In this document: one piece after another, positions 42,617-49,223 of the stretch | Numbering within the stretch: the stretch's first letter is position 1 | Layout: every line of letters begins with the position of its first letter | Assembly: GCA_937944245.1 (NCBI GenBank) | Contig: CALDYY010000052.1 | Span: 1 to 49,223, forward strand | Direction: 5' to 3' | Length of the DNA: 49,223 nt | Source: an uncultured Saprospiraceae bacterium | GTDB lineage: Bacteria > Bacteroidota > Bacteroidia > Chitinophagales > Saprospiraceae | Made by a program: the position numbers and the translations under genes | Notes under the pieces: generated by a model | Told to the model about the DNA's origin: nothing | Database searches by the model: none | Seen by the model: only the letters and a program-made list of their open reading frames with translations

Positions 42617-43354
42617 TTACTTGTCCCCATCTTTTTGTTCCTGCTGCTGAATTTTCAGTAGCAAACGCTGCGCATTCAATAAAAAGCTATCTTTATGAAA
42701 CTTAAATTCATTGTTTACCATCAACAATCGAGCAGCATCGTAAGCTGCTGATTTTGGCATAACTTGTTTAGCAGCGATTGGGTGCAGCCAATATTGCAAA
42801 TTCGTAGAGCGCAAATGAGAATCCACAGAAAAATTAATTACCTTTTCTAGTTTATTCAAAGAGAAAAGATAATCTGTTGCCTGATTGATTTCTTTCTGTA
42901 AATCGTTGATGCGGATGCGTCCAAAGTCAACTTGGCATTTTTCTAATAGAAAAATATCTCTTCTTCCATCAAATACTAGAATGTTGCGCACATTGTATTT
43001 CATGAAGTTTTTAAGCATAAATTTCTTAATAATGCTCTTGGTTGGTCGCAAGTTGCGAAAAGCATCTTCAATAGCATTTTCATCCAGTCGAAAATCTTCT
43101 TTAAAAACTTTTCTTCGTCTAGTGCGCAGATTAATGACTTCTTTTGCCTTTCCAACAGTGTGTCCTAGCTCATCGGTTTTTGAATAGACACTCACAATAT
43201 CCACATCTAGGTTGTTTGACCAACTCTCAATGAAGATGCGCTCTGTTTCAATTTCATAAACTAGCAATGAAGCATCGCTAATAGCGTAGAAGTTGGGGTA
43301 TCCGCCGTAGATGTTTCCATACTTCAGTTCGAGGAATGTAATGTTTTTGCTCAC
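42617..43354 (-). CDS. Exonuclease-like protein of unknown function, likely leaderless
   Basis: 245 aa with GTG start; a stop sits three codons upstream, so an earlier start is impossible. A -7 box (minus strand TATATTTG, 43369-43362) ends 8 nt before GTG, so transcription could begin at or near the start codon. The protein has the layout of a DEDD 3'-5' exonuclease (RNase H-like): strand FLELKYGNIY, beta strands at YAISDASLLVYE, then ILVFDGRRDIFLLEKC, then SAAYDAARLLM. The usual DxE of motif I (FDxE) is absent, being FLELK. It may be an inactive or altered nuclease. No recognised family name; the exonuclease link is inference. Confidence 0.65.
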   Translation of the reverse strand: MSKNITFLELKYGNIYGGYPNFYAISDASLLVYEIETERIFIESWSNNLDVDIVSVYSKTDELGHTVGKAKEVINLRTRRRKVFKEDFRLDENAIEDAFRNLRPTKSIIKKFMLKNFMKYNVRNILVFDGRRDIFLLEKCQVDFGRIRINDLQKEINQATDYLFSLNKLEKVINFSVDSHLRSTNLQYWLHPIAAKQVMPKSAAYDAARLLMVNNEFKFHKDSFLLNAQRLLLKIQQQEQKDGDK

Positions 43355-43361
43355 GGTTTTT

Positions 43362-43369
43362 CAAATATA
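43362..43369 (-). promoter_or_regulatory. -7 box immediately before the exonuclease-like gene
   Basis: On the minus strand reads TATATTTG, consistent with TAnnTTTG. It ends 7-8 nt before the GTG, giving at most a few bases of leader. Confidence 0.45.
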
Positions 43370-43523
43370 GTGTTTCAATAAAAAAATAATGCCTCTATTC
43401 AGCAGTGAAAAAACTTTGGCAGTATGTAAAGGCATAGTATGTTTTAAAAACTGTTTTTGGTTCAATGAATTACAAAGTAAATAATTATCTTTCAGAACAT
43501 CAACGGTATAGATAAATTAAATG

Positions 43524-44627
43524 CTATGAATGTATTAAAAAGTGTCCATTAGCGTAAATTTTTTCTCCATCTGCATAAATTTCACCACCATTTCGCATAT
43601 CTGCAATCATATCCCAATGAATAGAAGATACGTTTTTTCCACCTGCTTGTTCATAAGATTGTCCGACTGCCATGTGAATAGTACCTCCTATTTTTTCATC
43701 GAACAAAATATTCTTAGTAAATTGTTGAATATTATAGTTGTTACCTATGGCAACTTCTCCAAAATATCTTGCACCCGGTAGCGTGAAAACATAGTCTAAA
43801 AAGGGCTTGCCGCGTTTTGCTTCCCACTTTTCTATATACCCATTTTCCACCCAAAGGGTTACATCTTCTACTTCATTTCCCATAAAGATAGCAGGCATTC
43901 CAAATCGAATAACACCATTTACAGAATCTTCCACAGGCGAGGTAAAAACTTCTCCTGAGGGCATATTGGTTGTTCCTGCGGAATTGATCCAATTTCTGCC
44001 TTCGCAACTGAACGAAATATCTATATCCTCACCGATATATTTAACATGCTTGCATTTATTGAGGTAGTCGGCAATTTTTTGTTGTTCTTTGCCAAAGTCC
44101 GTCCAGGCCTGAATGGGGTCGTCTTTGTGCAACATACAGGCTTCGTAAACAAAGGTTTCGTATTCATCTAAAGACATACCCGCTTCCTGAGCAGCAGCTT
44201 GAGTGGGATATTGGCAATAAGAACGTCTGAGCGCACCACTAGCAGTTCGTTTTGCGAAAGTATTTCTATATGGTGCACATTCTAGCTGCCTTTTATTTTG
44301 GTTGGCTCTGTTTACATTCTGCTCATCCCTTAAATTAAAGGGTGCTTTAATGAACAAGTAGGTATCAAATTCTTCAATAGCAGTTTTATAGTTGGGCGAG
44401 ATGAACGCAAATTGCTCATCATTGATAGCATTATCAACTAATATGCGTGTTTTACCATTGAAAATTAAATCTACTTCTGCAATGGCTCCAAGTTGAATTG
44501 CTTCTTTGTAAATTGCTTTTACGAGAGGTTCTGCCAATGTGGTAGTATGAATGAATAGCTTTTCTTTCTCTTTCAAACCCAATGAATAGTGAAGTAATAG
44601 TTTAGCGTAGGCGGTGTAAATGTTCAT
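43524..44627 (-). CDS. Aminopeptidase, M29 family
   Basis: 367 aa, peptidase family M29 (AmpS/PepS/aminopeptidase II). Ligand-bearing segments are present: SGEVFTSP, FGEVAIG, GTIHMAVGQSY and SSIHWDMI. These hold the two glutamates, histidines and aspartate that bind the two metal ions. It hydrolyses N-terminal residues of peptides in the cytoplasm. It lies 64 nt downstream of hflX. A possible minus-strand -7 box (TATCTTTG, 44675-44668) precedes it. Confidence 0.9.
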   Translation of the reverse strand: MNIYTAYAKLLLHYSLGLKEKEKLFIHTTTLAEPLVKAIYKEAIQLGAIAEVDLIFNGKTRILVDNAINDEQFAFISPNYKTAIEEFDTYLFIKAPFNLRDEQNVNRANQNKRQLECAPYRNTFAKRTASGALRRSYCQYPTQAAAQEAGMSLDEYETFVYEACMLHKDDPIQAWTDFGKEQQKIADYLNKCKHVKYIGEDIDISFSCEGRNWINSAGTTNMPSGEVFTSPVEDSVNGVIRFGMPAIFMGNEVEDVTLWVENGYIEKWEAKRGKPFLDYVFTLPGARYFGEVAIGNNYNIQQFTKNILFDEKIGGTIHMAVGQSYEQAGGKNVSSIHWDMIADMRNGGEIYADGEKIYANGHFLIHS

Positions 44628-44691
44628 TGCGGACTTAATTCTTGAGTTTTAATTATTCAATTTTTTTCAAAGATATGATTTTTTTTAATAT

Positions 44692-45903
44692 TTACCATGT
44701 CCGCACTTGATAAGGGTATCTTATTTTGTACTGCGTTTCCACTATAGTTTTTAGGCGATGTTTCAACATTTCTATGTTCTCTTTTTCTTGAGCAGATATA
44801 AAAATGTTATCCACTTCAAATTGATTTTTAAGGTTTTGTTGTAGGCTTTCTTCTAATTCGACTCTAGTTACAGGATCTAAAAAATCATCAAAATAACGTG
44901 TTCTGTATAAATCCATTTTATTGAAAATGAGTAAGGTAGGTTTTTCACCTATTTTCATTTCTTTCAGCGTTTCATTGACTGTATGAATGTGTTCCTCATA
45001 GTTTGAATGCGCTATATCCACTACATGTAGCAGAATATCACTTTCTCTTACTTCGTCAAGGGTTGACTTAAAACTTTCTATCAAATGGTGAGGCAACTTT
45101 CGGATAAATCCTACGGTGTCGGACAATAAAAAAGGTGTTGTATCAAAAACAACTTTTCTTACGGTAGTGTCTAATGTAGCAAACAAGCGGTTTTCAGCAA
45201 ATACCTCTGATTTGCTCAACAAATTCATTAAAGTAGATTTACCTACGTTCGTATAACCCACTAATGCAACGCGAATTAATTCCCCTCTGTTTTTGCGTTG
45301 TGTTAGATTTTGTTGGTCAATTTTTTCCAATTTCTTTTTGAGCAATGAAATTCTATCTTTGACAATACGACGGTCAGTTTCAATTTCTTGCTCACCAGGT
45401 CCACGCATACCAATACCCCCTCGCTGACGTTCTAAGTGCGTCCAAAGACCGCGCAATCGAGGTAGTAAATACTGCATTTGTGCTAGTTCTACTTGAGTTT
45501 TTGCTTGGGCGGTTTGCGCTCTGCTTGCAAAAATGTCTAGGATAAGACTACTGCGGTCAATAATTTTAACTTTTAATGCTTCTTCGAGAATAGACACTTG
45601 CTTTCCTGTGAGGTCATCATCAAATATGGCAAGCGTTACTTCTTCATTGGCTTCGATATAGCGAGCTACTTCTTCTAATTTTCCCTTTCCAATAAACGTT
45701 TTAGGGTCAGGGCGATCCATTTTTTGAACAAACCGTTTCAAAGACCAAGCACCAGCAGTTACTGCTAAGAATTGCAATTCATCCAAATATTCTTCCACCT
45801 GCGCAACAGTCTGGTTTTCCTGCACTAACCCAATTAGAACCGCTTTTTCTGTATTTGGTCTAAACCCTACTTTTTTATTACTATTCAGACTAATTTCTGC
45901 CAT
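44692..45903 (-). CDS. hflX: Ribosome-associated GTPase HflX
   Basis: 403 aa. N-terminal HflX domain with GKGKLEEVARYI, the nucleotide-binding subdomain II (QMQYLLPRLRGLWTHLERQRGGIGMRGPGEQEIETDRR), and a G domain: G1 GYTNVGKST (216-224), G2 TLDTT, G3 DTVGF, G4 NKMD. It binds the 50S subunit and splits stalled ribosomes after stress. The order hflX then M29 aminopeptidase is not a known functional unit. Confidence 0.95.
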   Translation of the reverse strand: MAEISLNSNKKVGFRPNTEKAVLIGLVQENQTVAQVEEYLDELQFLAVTAGAWSLKRFVQKMDRPDPKTFIGKGKLEEVARYIEANEEVTLAIFDDDLTGKQVSILEEALKVKIIDRSSLILDIFASRAQTAQAKTQVELAQMQYLLPRLRGLWTHLERQRGGIGMRGPGEQEIETDRRIVKDRISLLKKKLEKIDQQNLTQRKNRGELIRVALVGYTNVGKSTLMNLLSKSEVFAENRLFATLDTTVRKVVFDTTPFLLSDTVGFIRKLPHHLIESFKSTLDEVRESDILLHVVDIAHSNYEEHIHTVNETLKEMKIGEKPTLLIFNKMDLYRTRYFDDFLDPVTRVELEESLQQNLKNQFEVDNIFISAQEKENIEMLKHRLKTIVETQYKIRYPYQVRTW

Positions 45904-46060
45904 TCGTTATTATGTTGGATTCAACAGAGACAAAAGGATACTCTACTTTTTTGCCTTGCTAAAGAATAAATTTTTTTACTTTTTATTTACAAATATTTCT
46001 CAAAGTACAACAAATGAAAGTTGCCTTTAGGTTCAACCCAATTACAATTAGTTTTATATT

Positions 46061-46753
46061 CTAAGTGTTCAACTTATTTTTTGGTGTAGTAATGTTCGGT
46101 AATTTACCATATAAAGGTTCAAAATAAGCTACATCCACAAAATTACGGTCTTGAAAATTCCCAAAAGCTAGGTCTATTAAATGAGCAGCCGAACATTTCA
46201 TATGCTCAAATTGTGCAAAAGGTGAATTAAGCACTGATTGGCATTTTGCAGCGCCATTGCCTGAAAAAACAATCGTTTGTTCTAAATTAAAGTAATGCTC
46301 AAATGAGTTATTTTCAATAATTAAAGGCTGTGTTGCTGTCAAGGAATTGCCCGAAGCATCAAACAACGCTGTGTAAACTTCCATTCTTCTAGCATCAATC
46401 ATGGGGCAATAAACCGCATCAGGTGTTTGTACTTGTTTTGCCGTAGCCATTGCAAGCGCTTGCAAAGTATTGACTTCGATAAGTGGAATACCTAATGCGT
46501 AACACAAACCTTTCGCCGTAGAGATACCTACTCTGAGGGCAGTGTAAGAACCTGGTCCGCTGCTTATGGCGATTGCCGCTAAGTCCGTTAACGCTATATT
46601 AGCCAATGCTGCACAATCCTTGATAAATAAAGTGAGTTTAGCACTGTGTGCAAAAGCATCTTCTACTTCTTGAAGTGCGAGTAATTTTGCGTCTTCGCTA
46701 ATCGCCACAGAGCAAACTTCCGTAGCCGTTTCTATACAGATCAATAACGCCAT
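46061..46753 (-). CDS. tsaB: tRNA threonylcarbamoyladenosine biosynthesis protein TsaB
   Basis: 230 aa. ICIETATEVCSVAISED at the start and AIAISSGPGSYTALRVGISTAKGLCYALGIPLIEVNTLQALA in the middle are typical of TsaB (the YeaZ-like ASKHA fold). It acts as the scaffold of the TsaB-TsaD-TsaE complex that makes t6A on tRNAs decoding ANN codons. It is divergent from the PhoD-like gene; no other t6A gene is nearby. Confidence 0.93.
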   Translation of the reverse strand: MALLICIETATEVCSVAISEDAKLLALQEVEDAFAHSAKLTLFIKDCAALANIALTDLAAIAISSGPGSYTALRVGISTAKGLCYALGIPLIEVNTLQALAMATAKQVQTPDAVYCPMIDARRMEVYTALFDASGNSLTATQPLIIENNSFEHYFNLEQTIVFSGNGAAKCQSVLNSPFAQFEHMKCSAAHLIDLAFGNFQDRNFVDVAYFEPLYGKLPNITTPKNKLNT

Positions 46754-46881
46754 GAATGTTTGTTGTCTTAATAAAAGGGTAAAATTAAGGACTTATCCTT
46801 AATATAAAATTAATATAGTCTTCTTGGGGAACTGGTAAGAACCACCTAGATTAGCCAAAATACATCAAATTAAATTATTTT

Positions 46882-48216
46882 ATGAAAAATTTGTGGATTG
46901 TTTTTAATATTCTCTTTGTTTCTTTTAGTGCATTGGCACAACAATCACTACTTCAGTCAGGACCTATGGTGGGTTATTCTGATATGATGGAGGCAATGCT
47001 TTGGGTACAAACCAATGCACCTGCTGCTGTAAAAATTGCTTACTGGGAAAAAGATAAGCCAGAAGTAGTAAAATATACTGCCACGATAAACACTAGTGCA
47101 GATAAAGCATTCACAGCAAAGTTATTAGCTGACCAAGTTGAGCCTAGCAAGCAATACGACTACCAAGTATATATCAATGAGCAGCCTTTGACTTTTGATT
47201 ATCCGACTACTTTTCAGACCCAAGTGCTTTGGAATTGGCGTACCGACCCACCTAATTTTAAAGTAGCTTTAGGGAGTTGTTCTTATGTGAGCGAGCCAGA
47301 GTACGACCGTCCAGGCACTCCTTACGGCAATGATTATTATATTTTTACTAACATTCATCAGCAACGCCCTGATGTTATGCTTTGGCTAGGCGATAACACC
47401 TATTTTAGAGAAGTAGATTGGTATTCTCAAACGGGAATGTTTCATCGCTACACCCACACCCGCTCCTTACCAGAAATGCAGCCCCTATTGGCTTCTACGC
47501 ATCATTATGCCATCTGGGACGACCATGATTTTGGTCCTAACGATTCTGACCGCAGTTTCATACACAAGGACAAAGCAAAAAAAACTTTTGAATACTTTTG
47601 GGCAAATCCAACCTACGGCATTCCTCAAGCACCTGAAGGCATCACAAGTCATTTCCAATGGAGCGATGTAGAATTTTTCTTGCTAGATAATCGCTATTAT
47701 AGAAGCCCGAACGATTGTAAGAATTGTGAAGCTACTATTTTAGGTAAAGCACAGTTGGAATGGTTGATTGAGGCACTTGTGTTTAGCAAAGCTACTTTTA
47801 AGGTAATTGCCATTGGTGGACAAGTGTTGACCGACGCTGCGGTGTATGAGAACTATGCACATCACCATGCTGACGAGCGTGCCTATTTGCTTCGACGCAT
47901 CGAAGAAGAACAGTTGCGAAATGTCATTTTTGTAGATGGCGACCGCCACCACACCGAGTTGAGCAAAATAACCAACAAAAATGGATATGCTATTTATGAT
48001 TTCACAGTTTCGCCACTCACCTCAGGTGCTGGAGGTAGCGATGCAGAAGTAAACAACAACAGAGTGGAAGGAACTTTTGTGAAGCAACGTCGCAATTTTG
48101 GTACAATGGAATTCTCAGGTGCAAGAGCGGAACGCATGCTAAAGCTAAGTGTGTTTGATAGTAATGGGCAGGAAATTTGGACACGTACAATTAAAGCAGA
48201 GGATAAGAAAATATAA
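46882..48216 (+). CDS. PhoD-like secreted phosphatase
   Basis: 444 aa with a signal peptide (ending SALA-QQ). About 22-115 is an N-terminal fibronectin-like domain. The metallophosphatase core has GSCSY, MLWLGDNTYF (phoesterase DN motif), AIWDDHDFGPNDSD, FLLDNRYYR and FVDGDRHHTEL, matching PhoD/alkaline phosphatase D-like enzymes. These use Fe/Ca or similar metal ions. It should hydrolyse phosphate esters in the periplasm or outside the cell. A short C-terminal part (about 395-444) has a beta-strand pattern. A bidirectional terminator follows. Confidence 0.92.
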   Translation: MKNLWIVFNILFVSFSALAQQSLLQSGPMVGYSDMMEAMLWVQTNAPAAVKIAYWEKDKPEVVKYTATINTSADKAFTAKLLADQVEPSKQYDYQVYINEQPLTFDYPTTFQTQVLWNWRTDPPNFKVALGSCSYVSEPEYDRPGTPYGNDYYIFTNIHQQRPDVMLWLGDNTYFREVDWYSQTGMFHRYTHTRSLPEMQPLLASTHHYAIWDDHDFGPNDSDRSFIHKDKAKKTFEYFWANPTYGIPQAPEGITSHFQWSDVEFFLLDNRYYRSPNDCKNCEATILGKAQLEWLIEALVFSKATFKVIAIGGQVLTDAAVYENYAHHHADERAYLLRRIEEEQLRNVIFVDGDRHHTELSKITNKNGYAIYDFTVSPLTSGAGGSDAEVNNNRVEGTFVKQRRNFGTMEFSGARAERMLKLSVFDSNGQEIWTRTIKAEDKKI

Positions 48217-48266
48217 GCCAAAATTTTTGATTTGGCTTAATATAGCTTTTGGTTAGTTACCTAGTA

Positions 48267-48305
48267 AAAAGAGGTGCTTCGTTGTTATGGCGAAACACCT
48301 CTTTT
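48267..48305. terminator. Bidirectional terminator between PhoD and outer-membrane protein genes
   Basis: AAAAGAGGTG (48267-48276) with CACCTCTTTT (48296-48305) extended by TTCG/CGAA (48278-48281, 48291-48294) past one mismatch. Both flanks carry A/T tracts. Confidence 0.85.
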
Positions 48306-48323
48306 AGTTTGAGCAAGTTTGGT

Positions 48324-48992
48324 TTAGAATCTATAATTCAAACCTAACGCCAAAGCGTGAGGTCCTAGAATAGCTGTTTCAAAACTAATACCTATGTTCT
48401 CCGTAACATAGCCACGCAATGCAAACGGAATAATCTGAACAGAGGGTAACATGAACCCCGTTCCTAAATCATCTTTTATGGATTGATTAGTTGTTTCTAC
48501 TTTCAAGCCATATCTAGTAGCACCAATTCTGAAACCAGAATACATATCTACTCTATTGCTATTACCGTAGTGAAAAAGTGCTCTAACTGCCACGTTGAAG
48601 CGATTTATGTCTGCACTTATTGCACTAGCAGTAGTACGCTCATTGGTTTCATCGTTAGTGTAAGCAAAATCACTTACATCGAAACCTAAACTTTGAAAAG
48701 AAACGCCACCACCAATACTAAACCATTTTGCTACAGCATAGTCGTAGTTAATTTGTATCGCAGGTGTAGCTCTCCCCGAGAAAGCGCCTTGTACATCTGA
48801 TATTTCAGTTTCGCTAGTTACATCAGCGAAATCTTCAAAATTCTTACCATCCAATGTTTTGAACCCTGCACCAATAACAGTTAAGCCAGCATTTACAGAT
48901 AGATTGCTTTTGAAATCGGCATTTTGAGCCATTACACCAAATGAAAGGGAAAATAATAAGGATAGAGTGAAAGAAATTTTTGAGATATTCAT
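48324..48992 (-). CDS. Outer-membrane beta-barrel protein
   Basis: 222 aa with a signal peptide (ending GVMA-QN). The mature protein alternates short hydrophobic strands and turns (LSVNAGLTVIGAGF; WFSIGGGVSFQSLGF; NVAVRALFHYG; GISFETAILGPHALALGLNYRF) and ends in the aromatic Phe typical of barrels. The size fits an 8-10-strand barrel of the OmpX/OmpW/Ail type. The substrate or role is unknown. It is the last gene before the repeat copy at the right edge. Confidence 0.85.
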   Translation of the reverse strand: MNISKISFTLSLLFSLSFGVMAQNADFKSNLSVNAGLTVIGAGFKTLDGKNFEDFADVTSETEISDVQGAFSGRATPAIQINYDYAVAKWFSIGGGVSFQSLGFDVSDFAYTNDETNERTTASAISADINRFNVAVRALFHYGNSNRVDMYSGFRIGATRYGLKVETTNQSIKDDLGTGFMLPSVQIIPFALRGYVTENIGISFETAILGPHALALGLNYRF

Positions 48993-49090
48993 ACGAAATT
49001 ATTTATGAAATGATTAATTAAAGCCTAAAATTGAGGTATTTCTAAGGCACTTTCAACTTTTTAAGTGTACTTTAACTAATCAGCGATGGT

Positions 49091-49223
49091 TCTTAGAGCT
49101 TGTTTAAAAATTTTCTTTAGGGGAAAATCAATAGTTTGTGGTTCTGACAATAGGAAGGCGAGGGAATTTAGCGGGCTAAATGACTAAGCCTTACTGAAGT
49201 CAGGTTCATAAAATATTGGTTTT
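49091..49223 (+). repeat. Dispersed palindromic repeat, right-window copy (left part of the element)
   Basis: 49113-49223 matches 1-111 with two differences, in the same orientation. The copy includes an outer left end (AGAGCTTGTTTAAA, 49095-49108) that mirrors the right outer end of the first copy. The window stops before the right outer end. Joined in register with the first copy, a complete element would be about 165 bp. Confidence 0.85.

Noticed and set aside
1-49223. Window as a complete circular element with terminal overlap
   Set aside because: The two end repeats differ at two positions and the genes include mutS, tsaB, rnhB, rlmH and hflX, which are chromosomal. The repeat is a dispersed element instead.
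1-49223. tRNA, rRNA, CRISPR arrays, prophage or defence islands
   Set aside because: No cloverleaf, regular spacer-repeat array, integrase or restriction gene is visible. The intergenic regions are AT-rich with promoters, hairpins and one repeat family only.

Overview
The window looks like chromosomal DNA from a member of the Bacteroidota, most plausibly of the Saprospiria. The DNA is AT-rich. Several promoters carry the phylum's TAnnTTTG -7 box, and recognisable Shine-Dalgarno sites are rare. The gene families also fit: a two-gene transketolase, DUF2911 and DUF4397 proteins, a type IX secretion C-terminal signal, a carboxypeptidase-regulatory-like TonB receptor, many short lipoproteins, a Kazal-type secreted lipoprotein and a Tat-exported Gfo/Idh/MocA protein. 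Lineage below phylum is inference. Housekeeping genes (mutS, hflX, tsaB, rnhB, rlmH, HU) point to chromosome rather than plasmid or phage. I saw no phage, transposase, CRISPR array, tRNA or rRNA.

Layout. 1-377 holds one copy of a dispersed palindromic repeat and the leader of an operon of three exported amidohydrolase-fold proteins (378-4913), of which only the middle one keeps its metal ligands. On the minus strand come a polysaccharide deacetylase and a divergent photolyase/cryptochrome (4983-7203). Next is a four-gene minus-strand unit (11555 down to 7317): a cystathionine gamma-synthase/lyase, isocitrate dehydrogenase kinase/phosphatase AceK, an LpxL-like acyltransferase and a small lipoprotein. 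Split transketolase (13518-11645) and HU (14155-13853) follow.

The centre (14295-37401) is mainly envelope and secreted proteins. It holds a small basic lipoprotein plus LPG-synthase-like membrane protein, a two-domain fasciclin lipoprotein, an unknown exported protein, a sugar porter, a rhodanese, a four-repeat DUF4397 protein, a DUF2911 protein, RlmH, a TonB receptor, a Kazal lipoprotein, an NTF2-like lipoprotein, a Gfo/Idh/MocA protein, a helical exported protein, an M17 aminopeptidase, a ROK kinase, and a translationally coupled pair of unrecognised genes (35024-37401). The right part (37414-48992) is mostly housekeeping: RNase HII with an acyl-CoA carboxylase beta subunit, MutS, an exonuclease-like protein, an M29 aminopeptidase, HflX, TsaB, a PhoD-like phosphatase and an outer-membrane barrel.

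Many convergent or unit ends carry long, often perfect inverted repeats that should act as terminators. The most unusual non-coding feature is the repeat at both window ends. Its 102-nt core (11-112) pairs with itself at 41 of 50 positions, is about 111 bp long at both ends with two differences, and has inverted outer ends. A decayed third piece lies at 16919-16964. The best protein candidates for new biology are the pseudo-enzyme amidohydrolase trio, the AceK-acyltransferase unit without glyoxylate-shunt genes, and the unknown coupled pair at 35024-37401.
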